From NCBI GenBank assembly GCA_946811695.1, contig OX328125.1, positions 108,483,715-108,547,714 of the forward strand: 64,000 nt of DNA, in the 5' to 3' direction. The notes under the pieces were generated by a model. It saw only the letters and a program-made list of their open reading frames with translations, did not search any database and had not been told where the DNA came from. Positions 1 through 9,784 of this stretch are shown here, piece by piece. Both the position numbers and the translations under genes were made by a program. Position 1 is the stretch's first letter, and each line of letters begins with the position of its first letter. Source of the stretch: Gonocerus acuteangulatus. Lineage: Eukaryota; Arthropoda; Insecta; Hemiptera; Coreidae.

Positions 1-133
1 GGAGGAGAGTTAAGAGTTCTGGCTAATTGGGGGCTGTTTGGTATTTCCCCATAATTTTGTTACCCCAGGTGCGATTTAAAACGTGTTGGAAAAGATTATA
101 TCGATCTAAAATGGTTCTAATACGGCCCAACGG

Positions 134-277
134 ATGAGTTCTTCATGTATTACTCCTGAAGAAGTCAGGGTGGAATATGATCAAAATATTGTCTTTATTA
201 AAGTCTTGATAGAAAAACAACCCATAAATCCAAGGAAAAGAGGAATTAAATCAATTTTAACATTTGAAGAATGGAAT
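134..277 (+). CDS. Small ORF, possible 3' exon of an unknown gene
   Basis: A 47-codon frame starts at ATG 134 and stops at TAA 275-277. It is fairly hydrophilic and ends in FEEWNC, with body motif TPEEVRVEYDQN. The frame is open only back to about position 110, where an in-frame TAA occurs, so any upstream exon would need an acceptor after that. The stop lies inside a stretch (about 268-361) that is repeated in inverted orientation at 1957-2045. I do not recognise the protein. It may be the last exon of a gene lying to the left, or chance. Confidence 0.2.
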
Positions 278-361
278 TGCTAAAGGATCTAAGTGTCATT
301 TTACAATTTTTCATTTTTTGACTGCAAAGGAATCTATATTCTTGCGCCAAAGCCCTGCTAC
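268..361. repeat. Left arm of ~90-bp inverted repeat (partner 1957-2045)
   Basis: This stretch contains ggatctaagtgtcatttt and ends gcgccaaagccctgcta. The reverse complement of 1957-2045 carries the same sequence with a few changes (ggatctaagtgccatttt, gcgccaaaatgccctgcta). The two arms flank a Tigger fragment and a hammerhead foldback. Origin unknown. Confidence 0.55.
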
Positions 362-363
362 TA

Positions 364-1000
364 CAGTAAAACCTCGTTTAGCCGGATCTACTGGGACCAG
401 GGCCGATCCGAGTTAACGAAAATCCGGGTTATCCAGAGAATGACGGAAAAACGAAAAAAAAAAAAAAAAATTTAAATCAAGGAAATATTTTTAATCAAGT
501 TAAGAAATTATTATCGACACACTTTCACCTAAAAACACACACACTGTATGTACTGTAATAGCCTAGGTATTTGCACTGTACTCAATATAGCTACAAACTA
601 GTCTGTAGTAAAAAATGCAGTGAGCTTATGCGTGCTCAGTTTAATGCATCGCTTATGAGCAGCGTGATCTAGCATCCGCTATAACATTAGAACTTCATTT
701 GGCAATGTTTCAGCTTGACTCTCAAAATACACCATCAATATTTGTTACTGCATCAGTGTGAGTCATTACCACCATAAAGTGTCCTTAGAAATCATCTTGA
801 AACAAAAGCCTTCAATGCTTTTTCTGTTCTTTTTCCAATCAGATAAGGTCGATGTTCCTACTCCAAACTCAGCAGCAATGCTCTTCAATGATTCTCTCTT
901 AACAATTCTTGTCAATGCTTCCATCCTCTTTTCCATAGTCATAAGAATGTTTTTACGTTTTGTCTAAATCGCGATCAACGGGAAAAAGAAACAGCAAACC
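364..1000 (-). mobile_element. Internally deleted Tigger/pogo element
   Basis: The left end is TA followed by CAGTAAAACCTCGTTTAGCC (364 on), a typical Tigger/pogo terminal inverted repeat. The - strand encodes the start of a CENP-B-type transposase at 963-766. The matching right terminus was not found, so the right boundary is approximate. Confidence 0.55.
766..963 (-). pseudogene. Tigger/pogo transposase N-terminus (CENP-B helix-turn-helix)
   Basis: A - strand frame from 963 to the TAA at 768-766 reads as a CENP-B N-terminal DNA-binding domain, including ESLKSIAAEFGVGTSTLSDW followed by KKNRKSIEGF. This is the helix-turn-helix with which pogo-class transposases bind their terminal repeats. 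Only about 65 codons remain; the DDE catalytic core is missing, so it is a relic. An in-frame stop lies just upstream of 963, and the original start is not evident. Confidence 0.7.
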
Positions 1001-1268
1001 GATGCTATAAACGCTAGGAAAACTCGTGTACATTAACCTAGGAAAACAGTTTAGACGAACGTTCCCTTTTCAAATAGATAATTCGATGGAGGGAAAAGGG
1101 CGTGGCCTATATTCCCGGTAGAAAATTGTCTGTAAAAATTCTCCTTACAATGAAATTTAAAACATGATGATTAGATAGTTAGCCGTCGAGGTGATAAGTA
1201 AAGATGGAATGGTTGGGATTCGGCTAAATAAACCTCAATATGATTTTGTTTTAAAAAATCTATATTTC

Positions 1269-1303
1269 GGACGTTTCGGCTACTCATTGGTAGCCTTCGT
1301 CAG
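1269..1303 (-). ncRNA. Hammerhead ribozyme-like motif (family A, left arm)
   Basis: Read on the - strand: CUGACGA, one unpaired A, a 6-bp stem II (GGCUAC with GUAGCC, loop CAAUGA), then GAAAC directly followed by GUC. ACGU is self-complementary, so stem III is minimal, as in dimeric type I hammerheads of Penelope-like elements. Stem I is short and imperfect. The extra base before stem II departs from the textbook core, so activity is not assured. Confidence 0.65.
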
Positions 1304-1567
1304 CTAAAATGACAAAAAAAAAGGAATTAATACAAAAACAAAAAAAATTATGATTGTGATAGGTAACAGAGCTATAGATAAAAGTAACTTATAAAAGAAC
1401 ATGTCGTCTTAAATTCTTAGAATGAAAAAGTGAATAGGTACACTTTTTCATTCTAAGAATTTAAGACGATATGTTCTTTTATAAGTTACTTTTATCTATA
1501 GCTCTGTTACCTATCACAATCATAATTTTTTTTGTTTTTGTATTAATTCTTTGTTTTGTCATTTTAG

Positions 1568-1602
1568 CTGACGAAGGCTACCAATGAGTAGCCGAAACGT
1601 CC
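1568..1602 (+). ncRNA. Hammerhead ribozyme-like motif (family A, right arm)
   Basis: Mirror copy of the motif at 1269-1303 with an identical core and stem II. The predicted cleavage site follows GUC at 1599-1601, about 72 nt before the element's right terminus. In a full-length transcript of either strand, this copy and its mirror copy would pair with each other, so folding into the active form would compete with a long hairpin. Confidence 0.65.
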
Positions 1603-1956
1603 GAAATATAGATTTTTTAAAACAAAATCATATTGAGGTTTATTTAGCCGAATCCCAACCATTCCATCTTTACTGAAATTTAAAACATTTTCAGACTTAG
1701 CTTTGGCTAAGTATTGATAAATATTAAACACTATCTCCCTTATCTAACCTCTCAAAGCATTCCCTAGTCTAAACGAGACATTATCAGTTTTTAGAGTGAT
1801 TCACGTAGCGTGTTGTTCATTGAAATAGTAATGCAAATGGCAGAACAGAAGGGAGAGATCAGGGAGAAACTCCCGCCGACGTACGCACATGCACTATTGA
1901 ACTCCAGGGCTTATCTGAACATACTATACAACCAACTAGAGTAGCAAATAGATCTC

Positions 1957-2045
1957 TTAGCAGGGCATTTTGGCGCAGGAATTTTTACAATGAAAAATTG
2001 TAAAATGGCACTTAGATCCCTGAGCAATTCCACTCTTCATTTGTG
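1957..2045. repeat. Right arm of ~90-bp inverted repeat (partner 268-361)
   Basis: Inverted homologue of 268-361, lying 44 bp from the last recognised exon of the PHF7-like gene. The + strand reads cttagcagggcattttggcg at its left end. No function recognised. Confidence 0.5.
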
Positions 2046-2088
2046 TTTATTTGTCGCCTGGAGATGAAGATACGAAGCTTTACTTTAC

Positions 2089-2254
2089 CTGAGTGCATCT
2101 CTTGTGTAACAAAGCCTTTGGTTTGCAACATGGAGGCCAGATGAACTTCTCAGTAGAAAATATAATAGGATGACTGCATATAACACATTCTTGAACCTGG
2201 GTTTTCAACTTTGCAGGAATAACTTGCTTTTTACTGTGCTTTTTACAAAATGAT
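2089..2254 (-). CDS. PHF7: PHF7-like exon 4
   Basis: 166 nt, entered in phase 2 and ending in phase 0 (CTQ, then gtaaagta). It completes the extended PHD finger (SFCKKH) and opens the third finger with ECVICSHPI and WPPCCKPKALLHKRC. The acceptor is gttgttag. Confidence 0.8.
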
Positions 2255-4280
2255 CTAACAACAACAAAAAGAAAGGTTAAGTGATTCTATTTTAAACAAA
2301 AATATTAATAAACTAGGAATTTAATACAATCATCATATTCTGTCCATCAAACTGATAAAGTTAAAACAGATAAAATAAAACTTACACTTACTTAAAAGAA
2401 TCTTTAAAATGATGAGACGATCCATTTTCCAATCCACAGGGAAAATGAAAAACTATTTCGCACTGTTCCTTGCCACAATGTATAGTTGCACCTTTCTTTT
2501 TACAATAACTGCAGACCTGCAACAAAATAAAACATTAAAATAAAATTTAGCAACAATAACAATATTTCTTCGGGGGCTATATTGCACCTACTACCTAACT
2601 AAATTATCAAATACTAACTCTTGCTGAGTATTTACATTCCAAAACTACAAACTATTATGTACAAATAACTTTCTTTTTTTTTTTTAGCTTGTAGTTAGTA
2701 ATTGAACGATTTACCTACTAAATAATAAAAAAAATAAATCAGTCCCTTAATCGGCCATAAGGGCCAGATACTGTAGAAGTATCTGATTCTTGACCATACA
2801 GAAAGTTGGGGAGATAGTGTGGTAAGTTATATGACCCGGCCGCTTGATTTTCCCCATTGCAGGTACCCGTTTAATAAATTAAATTAATTTTCAATAGAAT
2901 ATTGGGATTCTTCTTCGAGACCTAGCAGGAGAGAGGAGGTAGTCAAGGCTTGAATGAAAATCGGACATACAAAACTGACACATGGATTCTGATATAGAAA
3001 GAAGAACTACTAAAATGTCCAAGATGTGATGACACCTTGCCTATAAAGCACATTTTAACCTAGTGCCACCACTTAATTAGAAAAATTGAAAATCCCTGCA
3101 AATATAGGCATTGCGTTGGGTAACGATAGCAAAATAATTGATAAAATAATAGTTTTTCTTAAAGAATCCGGTTTGTACCAACATATATAAAGAACAAAAA
3201 ACAAGTAAAATTTGGGGAAAAAATAACTAAACATTAAATAAAATAAAAATATAACATCAATAAAAATTGTAATAAATGGAGCATATTCATGAAACTACCA
3301 GATTCTAATAAATACATAATATAAAAGAAATTTAATTACAAAAAATTTGGAGTGGAAAAAAGAGAAAAACATTCATACAATGCACAAAAAACCTTAATAC
3401 ATTAAGTAAGTTAACCAAAGACGGGCAACATAAAAAAAAAAAAAAAAAAAATAGGCCTTCCTAGACTGGGTTGGCCAGAAAGGCCGAACCCATCCCACGA
3501 ACAAAGACACTAGAAGATAAAAGTCTTTAGTGTGCTCGGGTTTAGAAATTAGGTCCTCCAGCATATTAGTTGAGTGCTCTATCACGGAGATAACCTCACC
3601 ACCAACTACCAACTAATTGTTGCCAAAAAGTAGCTGTTTGCTTGCAACTACAACTACTATCTGTAGCTTACTATTCAAGTTGATTTTTAAGAATATAGAA
3701 GTGCGTACCAGGAAGGATTTACAAGTGCCCTCCTCCACACTTCTGGTCTCATTTCCTCCTCACATCTAGGCCACATCCTCCACACTTCTGGTCGCATTTC
3801 CTCCTCACATCTAGGCCACATTTTCCACCCTTCTGGTCACATTTACTCCTCACATCTAGGCCACATTCTCCACATTTCCTCCTCACATCTAAGACACATT
3901 CTCCACATTTCTGGTCACATTTCCTCCTCACATCTAGGCCACATTCTCCACACTTCTGGTCACATTTCTTCCTCACATCTAGGCCACATTCTGCACACTT
4001 CTGGTCACATTTCTTCCTCACATCAAGGCCACATTCTGCACACTTCTGGTCACATTTCCTCCTCACATCTAGGCCACATCCTTCACACTTCTGGTCATAT
4101 TTCCTCCACACATTTTCCACACTTCTGGTCACATTTCTTACTTACAACTAGCCCTCATTTTCCACACTATATATTATGTCTAGTTGCTCCTGAAGAGGCG
4201 TCTAAGGGCATGAAACATGTAGAGCATAAAATAAAGTTTATTGAGTGAAGATGAAGATCTTTAGATTTATATACCCACAA

Positions 4281-4333
<53 letters not shown>

Positions 4334-6860
4334 TATTTATATTAATATAAATAACAAAACATAAAATTCATAGGGATTTGAGGTGGAGTGGTATGACAGC
4401 CTTTATTCATTGGCTTAACACAATGATATTGTTCTGTTCTTGCTTTATAAAAAATTAATGAATCCAGCACTTTTTAAAATTCATAGGTTTTTATGAAAAT
4501 ATCACATATTCTGAATGCACATGTTTTTTTAGTTTGTAATAAAACATAAATCAACCTGAATTATGAAGCACATCAAACAACATATAAGTGAATTTTCCCA
4601 AAAACTATTGAATTAATATACTATTCACATTTTTTTAACAATCTATTCCAGCAAAATCAAAACCATCCCTGAGCCTTTAATCGAGTATCAATGACCAAGA
4701 TTATTAGCACCAATCCCACCACAGTTTCAAGAGGACCTATGCCGGTGGATGAGTAAATTAGGGGGTTTTTCTCTTCTGCTCATCTTGGTCACTATTTTCC
4801 AGCAAAATCAGAACCATCCCTGAGCCTTTAATCGAGTATCAATTACCAAGATGATTAGCACTAATCCCACCACGGTTTCAAGAGGAACTATGCCGATGGA
4901 GGAATACATTAGGGGAGCTTTCTCTTCTGCTCATCTTGGTCACTATTTTCCAGCAAAATCAGAACCATCCCTGAGCCTTTAATCGAGTATCAATTACCAA
5001 GATGATTAGCACCAATTCTACCACGGTTTCAAGAGGACCTATGCCGATGGAGGAATACATTAGGGGGGGTTTCCTCTTCTGCTCATCTTGGTCACTATGT
5101 TCTAGCAAAAGGTGAACCATCCCTCGGCCTTTCATGGGTCATTATTCATTCATAAATCAATATTCATTCAAGAAAAAAATACTTACTATTCTTGATCCTC
5201 TTTTAGCCTCTTTTTTTATATCTCTTGCATAGAAACCCAAAATTCCTGCATCGTCTTTACCTTTCTGCTCGACTTTTGATGCTAAAAGCTGCAATCAGAA
5301 CCAAAATTATTATGAAAAAAAAACGACTGCTGCTTAATTTACTAATTTTTAGGTAGGGAGTAGCAATTATCTTCTTCATCCACATAAATAAAAGAGAAGA
5401 TTAACAATTATGGCAATATTCATATTCAGAGAACTAGACGTTTTACACCCTCACACAATGGTGACAGATCTGTACATACTGCTTATACTAATCTAATCAG
5501 ACAGATTCACATTGTTTAATGTTGAAAGATACAAAAGTTGTTTGATTGTAGGCCAGTGATTCAAGTTTGCAGCAATTCAAATCAGTACTCGGTATTTATA
5601 CTGCATGTTTGCACAGCATCAAATAAGATTCTAAGCTAAAGAGTGTGTGTTTGATTTGAATGAAGATAATTTTAATTTTTGTTCCAACTGGAAGTGTAGC
5701 ATGCAGACTCTGCATCAAAATTAGTTGAACCTTGAACACAAAGAAAACATACGCTAAAAAAAGTTGGGAGGTAAAAAATCAAGTAAATCACAGACCATGC
5801 AAGTTTATGATTTTTCATTATTGTTGAAGAAAAACACCCTTTTATGAAACTTTTCAGTAAAATATTGGAGTAACAAAGTACAATAAACATTGAGATTGAT
5901 ACTTAGATTAATGTGAGGAAGAAGTAAAATAAAAAACGTCAAACGATGATATTTTAATGTAAAAAAAAGTGTGGAATTTCAAGAAATGTGAGAACTATTG
6001 ATACGTAGAACACTGGTTGTTAATATTTCATTTCCCAAGTTTTGTGGTCGTACTGCCAAAATCAACATATGAAAATATATTTTTGAGAAGAGTTATCTAC
6101 ATGTTACTGATGCCTTTCATTTATTCGAAAGAAAAATCATCTCCCCTCATGGAAATCAAACCCACGACCCTAGTCAGGCCATCGGGCCTCAATTTTTTTT
6201 TTATTATTAAAAAAGAAAATCACCACAAGCCTGGCAGATGCTTTAAATAGAAAAGCTAGTATGCAAAAGCAAACAAAATGTATTTTATTTATTTAAATTT
6301 TGACGACCATTTATAATTAAGACAGGATTTTAAGAGGGGTTATCTATAGGTTAGCACCCTTTTCTAGCCAGCATAGGGCTGATACCTTTCATTTTTCTAT
6401 AGAATAGTCAAGACTTCTAGTGGGAATCAAACTTAGCACTCACTGCCACCGGTCCTCAAAACAAACTATACAAAACAATTCAAAATGTTAAATAAGTACA
6501 AAATGTCAAGACAATACTTGTTGCATTTGATAAACATTTAGAAATCATTATATTATCAAACCCTTTGGTGAGTTTATAGGATTACAGAAGTCAATGAACT
6601 TTAAAAAAATACATAAACCAACACATCATATTGAGGACATTCATAAACTAGCTGATTCTCATTAAAGTTGGTTTAGCACTGCTGAATATAGTTTATCATT
6701 AGCCTTATCAGTAAATTCAAAAACTTACCAAGCAAAAGTAATGAATTATCACATCTGACTTTTGATAAATTTCGCCAAATTTTTCTGGATCAGTGAGAGA
6801 AGTTAAGCAAAACTGGCATTTCTTCCCTCTGGGGAATGCCTTCAATGTTTTGTAACCCAT
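2089..6860 (-). CDS. PHF7: PHF7/G2E3-type PHD-finger protein (partial, 4 exons)
   Basis: Spliced - strand gene with exons 6860-6729, 5288-5187, 2516-2392 and 2254-2089. All junctions have GT/AG ends and phases 0, 0, 2, 0, giving 175 residues. The start ATG is 6860-6858, with an in-frame TGA shortly upstream. Order: a cysteine-rich finger (KKCQFC near residue 15, HYFC near 43), a linker with GFYARDIKKEAKRGSRI, an extended PHD finger (VCSYCKKKGATIHC, VFHFPCGLE, FCKKH), and the start of a third PHD/RING-like finger (ECVICSHPI, PPCCKP, HKRC). This order matches vertebrate G2E3/PHF7 and insect Phf7. These are nuclear proteins: PHF7 reads methylated H3K4 and supports male germline identity, while G2E3 is a ubiquitin ligase. 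The remaining exons were not found to the left; they may lie outside the window. Confidence 0.8.
2392..2516 (-). CDS. PHF7: PHF7-like exon 3 (extended PHD finger)
   Basis: 125 nt encoding VCSYCKKKGATIHC and EIVFHFPCGLENGSSHHF, the most diagnostic part of the protein. Acceptor gttgcag, donor gtaagt; the intron to exon 4 is only 137 bp. Confidence 0.85.
2741..2870 (-). mobile_element. SINE 3' fragment (same family as 59006-59345)
   Basis: On the - strand it matches the 3' half of the tRNA-like SINE at 59006-59345: gaaaatcaagcggccgg, cacactatctcccc, ggtcaagaatcagatac and ctacagtatctg appear in the same order. Confidence 0.65.
3730..4145. repeat. 45-bp minisatellite in PHF7-like intron 2
   Basis: About nine units of roughly 45 bp built on cttctggtcacatttc and ctcacatctaggccac. 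Because the unit is a multiple of three, the - strand stays open for 127 codons with a repeated CGLDVRRKCDQKC pattern. That frame is probably a by-product of the repeat. Confidence 0.85.
4287..4328. repeat. (TA)n microsatellite
   Basis: About 20 perfect TA units in the PHF7-like intron. Confidence 0.95.
4645..5110. repeat. 151-bp tandem repeat, ~3 copies
   Basis: The marker agcaaaatc recurs at 4650, 4801 and 4952, with a diverged start at 5104. Each unit contains ccatccctgagcctttaat, cacggtttcaagagg and ctcttctgctcatcttggtc. It lies just 3' of PHF7-like exon 2 in the intron. Confidence 0.85.
5187..5288 (-). CDS. PHF7: PHF7-like exon 2
   Basis: 102 nt, phase 0 at both ends, encoding LLASKVEQKGKDDAGILGFY and ARDIKKEAKRGSRI. 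This matches the conserved G2E3/PHF7 segment between the first finger and the extended PHD finger. Acceptor gattgcag, donor gtaagta. Confidence 0.8.
6085..6192 (-). mobile_element. tRNA-derived SINE fragment
   Basis: On the - strand it begins gaggcccgatggcc, the same head as the SINE at 14158, and carries a B-box-like gtgggtttgatttcc. The following aaaggcatcagta also matches the 14158 copy. Confidence 0.6.
6315..6475 (-). mobile_element. SINE fragment with the shared central domain
   Basis: The - strand reads ggctagaaaagggtgctaac then ctatagataacc, the central domain also found in the SINE at 14158 and the 5S-headed SINE at 25614. A B-box-like gattcccactagaag lies upstream. Confidence 0.55.
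6729..6860 (-). CDS. PHF7: PHF7-like exon 1 (coding start)
   Basis: 132 nt = 44 codons from ATG 6860-6858 to the donor gtaagt. It encodes MGYKTLKAFPRGKKCQFC and ends IIHYFCL, half of the first zinc finger of this family. A possible non-coding first exon joins at an acceptor near 6880 (tttgctag on the - strand). Confidence 0.75.
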
Positions 6861-6899
6861 AATCCTTCATAGGAAAAGCCCTAGCAAAGATAAAGGAAA

Positions 6900-7740
6900 T
6901 CTTTAGGTAAGGCTTAAAATGTAACAAAGAGTACAAAAGTAATATAATGAAGATATTAACCTCTCAGCCTCGGTAAAACACCAAAAATGAACCATTCAAT
7001 CAAAAGTTGCTAATGTAAACTAACCTCACAGTCTCTAAATTACTTAAAAAATTGTGTTTACATTATATAAACGCGAATAATGGGATAATTCTAATAAAGA
7101 TGAATTTATGCCAAAGATTAATACTCCCGCTTGGAAAGATATTCAACAGATGAACAGTCCAAACAATAAACACAAACACCGAGTTATCTGTAGACGAAAT
7201 TTGGCGCCAAGTGAATAGTTCAAAACTTGCTGTTACCCCCAAAGGCTATCCCCACTCCTTGACCCCCCCCCTCCTAGGCAAATCTCGATAAGTCTGATAT
7301 GAGGGGTTTAGTATCAAAACTAGCTCAAACCATGAAGTTTGATTTTCTTTTTTCTTTTTTTTTATGTTATTTAATAGTTCTTGGTCGATACTATCACGCT
7401 GCATAGCTAATTGTGGCAAATCCTTCTCAACCCGCTCGAAAACTGGTGACAATCCAAGCTTCAATTTTGATATTAAACACCTCACATATGTCCAACAAAA
7501 TTTGTGGTTCCGAGTCATTGCACGGAAATTTCACCTCAATAAATCCATTTCAGGCCAAAAACATAGAAAAAAAAAAGGGAGGGTTCTTCAAGGACTTCCA
7601 TCACTCTGAGTCGAACTATTCGAAGTCATCGCCCATCAAAATCATTAACTATAACTTGAAATCCAATTGCTGGGTCTTTTTTAGAACAGCCCCGCCAGTG
7701 ATTATCTACTAACTATTACTGTTATCATATGTTTTTTTGT
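6900..7740. other. Intergenic stretch with a weak coding-like segment
   Basis: No firm gene. On the - strand around 7550-7430, one frame reads FIEVKFPCNDSEPQ and ILLDICEVFNIKIEAW without a start codon and ends in a stop. It could be an exon or an old element. A short SINE tail follows at 7742-7795. Confidence 0.2.
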
Positions 7741-7741
7741 T

Positions 7742-7795
7742 TTTTTTTTTAACGGCGCTTCGACAAATCTGGGCCATTAGCGCCGGATCATATGT
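7742..7795 (-). mobile_element. SINE 3' tail
   Basis: On the - strand ccggcgctaatggcccagat is followed by an A-rich end. The same tail ends the SINEs at 25614 and 29160. Confidence 0.5.
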
Positions 7796-8043
7796 TATTA
7801 TATTAATATATAGTTATCATTCCAGTGACGCTATAAAAACGATCATAAATATGACAACAAATATCATTTTTATTTTGGACCAAAACAATTAGTTTTTTAC
7901 ACCAATGGAAAATAAAGAAATAACTATTTACAAAAAGAAAATATATATATATATATATATATATAAAAAAAAGAGAAAAAAAAATAAGAATTAAAATAAA
8001 ATGTCTTGGTACAGCCTCGGCTTGAGGCGTCGGGCTGTAGGTA

Positions 8044-9784
8044 GGGGAGACTGTTGTACCTTGGATCAAAATTTACTTTCATATTTTTTTAAAACCCATT
8101 TACCTATAGATAACCCGTCCTAAAATTCGTAGTTAATAATAAATGGACGTTAAAATTTAAATAAAAAAAAAAAAACATTTTCCTAAATATTCCAACAGAA
8201 AAACTTCCTCCTGATAACACAATTATTCCTACACAATATGTATTTTTTGAGAATTTGAATATTAAACGGTTGTAAAGAAAAAAAAATATTTATCTTTTAT
8301 TTATACGTGATCAGTGGTACAAGACCATAATGTACCATTGATCACGCCCTAGTGTACCTTGGATCATCAACATCAAGTACCTATAAGGAAGATAATATGT
8401 GTTAATAACAACATTTTTATATAGAAATTTGTATTTTATTGTTTCATTAGAAAAATAATTAAGATTGTATTAAAGTATAGCCTAATTTTTATTTACAAAC
8501 ATATGCAAATTAGTTACAATATGAATCAGATAACTAGCAATTAGAAAAATTAGGTACGTAAATTAAATTTAACTCAAAATTAGTTAAGTAAATCATTTAA
8601 CGTTATAGCTAGAAAAGTCTACTTGGATCCATAACTGCTCATCAGATCTTGCCGATCCACTTAATTCTATTGGGGTTGACAGTTCTACCACAATATCTTC
8701 TGCTACAACATGAAATATTTCTTCAGATTCTTTATTGGATGATTTTGTCAGGCCGGTCTCATCTTGGTTCCAAATCCTTTCAGGAGGGAATGGTCCAAAG
8801 CGCTTGTGGGCATCTTCCATATTATCAAAAAATCTACCTACATTTGATTTATTGAATCTAATTGCACGTGACCTGGTCGCTTTTTAGGTTTTCTGATGGC
8901 TAGACCACCATCCTCAGAATACCGTTTCAAAAATAACCTCAACCACTCTTCTGCAATTTTACTTTTGTTCCATGTAGAGAGAAACATTTTTATGTTTGCC
9001 ACAGCAAATTTATAAGCTAATTCGCGAACCTGCTTTTTTAAAAGGCCATAATTCATTTTTGCTATAGTTTTAATATAATCAACTAATTTTAGTTCTCCTT
9101 CATCCGTAAACACCTTCTTGACATCATATCTAGCTTTATATTCAAAGTTCGTTGCACCAGATGTTTTGAAAGCATTAAGATGCTGTACAAGTGTAGCAAA
9201 TTTTACATTGAAAACCCTGCAAGCTTTTCTTACAGATATTCTCCTCTCTGGGGATCCAGTATCAGCTTCAACCGTTTTTTTCATTGATTCAGGGTCTATA
9301 GAATTTTGTTTTTACATCGTGGCATACTGGCCTATAACAAAGAAAAAAATAATGCTAACATAATGTACCTATGATCATTGATCAGTGGTACAGGATGTTG
9401 TTTTGATCCAAGGTACACGATGGTTCGCTTTTCCAAACTTGGCCTTCTCAACATTCTAGGTTAAGTTTAAAACTGAAACATAGCATAACAAATTACTCAC
9501 CAATAAGCTGTTATTCAGTAGAATTTAATTTAAAACCCAAAACACAATTGTCAACTTGTAAAAAAATAAACAGTAAAACCAAAAGTTGTTACTTTTTGAG
9601 CAAAAAAACTGTATTTCTATTTTACACGAAAACAGTAGCACGTGGGCAAATATTCTCACACAGTGCTTGGACTCTACTAAGTAAACATTGTCTAAGTACA
9701 GTTCCACCATGTATGTAGCAGGACCTGTCAAGAAACTAAAGGATGATCCAAGGTACACTGTGATCAAGGTACAACAGTTTCCCC
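8044..9784 (-). mobile_element. Tigger/pogo element inserted in the LINE 3' end
   Basis: The ends are inverted copies of GGGGARACTGTTGTACCTTG, flanked by TA on both sides (8042-8043, 9785-9786), the usual target duplication of this superfamily. The 1741-bp body carries a decayed transposase (9284-8593) and, near its left end (about 8083-8176), a SINE tail. The insertion separates the LINE ORF2 C-terminus (about 9790) from its 3' UTR (about 8040). Confidence 0.85.
8593..9284 (-). pseudogene. Tigger/pogo transposase, frameshifted and core-deleted
   Basis: The frame from 9284 shows a CENP-B-type helix-turn-helix (VRKACRVFNVKFATLVQHL) and the second DNA-binding half (WLRLFLKRYSEDGGLAIRKP). A frameshift near 8885 moves the rest to another frame (SNVGRFFDNMEDA) that reaches the first catalytic block WNQDETGLT. 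After it the sequence jumps to an acidic C-terminal-like tail (KESEEIFHVVAEDIVVEL), so the middle of the DDE/D domain is deleted. The element cannot encode its own transposase. Confidence 0.8.

Larger units (their letters stand above)
1166..1673. mobile_element. Hammerhead-bearing foldback element, family A copy 1
   Basis: This is an almost perfect palindrome. The arms (1197-1432 and 1441-1673) are separated by the 8-nt loop aataggta. The 15-bp sequence tgaaatttaaaacat occurs immediately outside both ends (1151-1165, 1674-1688), a clear target-site duplication. Each arm carries a hammerhead-like motif whose 3' side points outward, so both termini look like the 3' end of one retroelement unit. 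The left end keeps about 30 bp more (ttagccgtcgaggtgataag) than the right. There is no ORF. It resembles the terminal region of Penelope-like elements, but no reverse transcriptase is present. Confidence 0.75.

Noticed and set aside
3394..3612. 72-codon ORF on the - strand
   Set aside because: It contains a poly-Phe run from an A-tract and has no recognisable domain; most likely chance.
3749..4132. 127-codon Cys-rich repeat protein on the - strand
   Set aside because: The 45-bp repeat unit is a multiple of three, so an open frame is expected by chance. There is no start context, signal or partner sequence, and it lies inside an intron of the PHF7-like gene.
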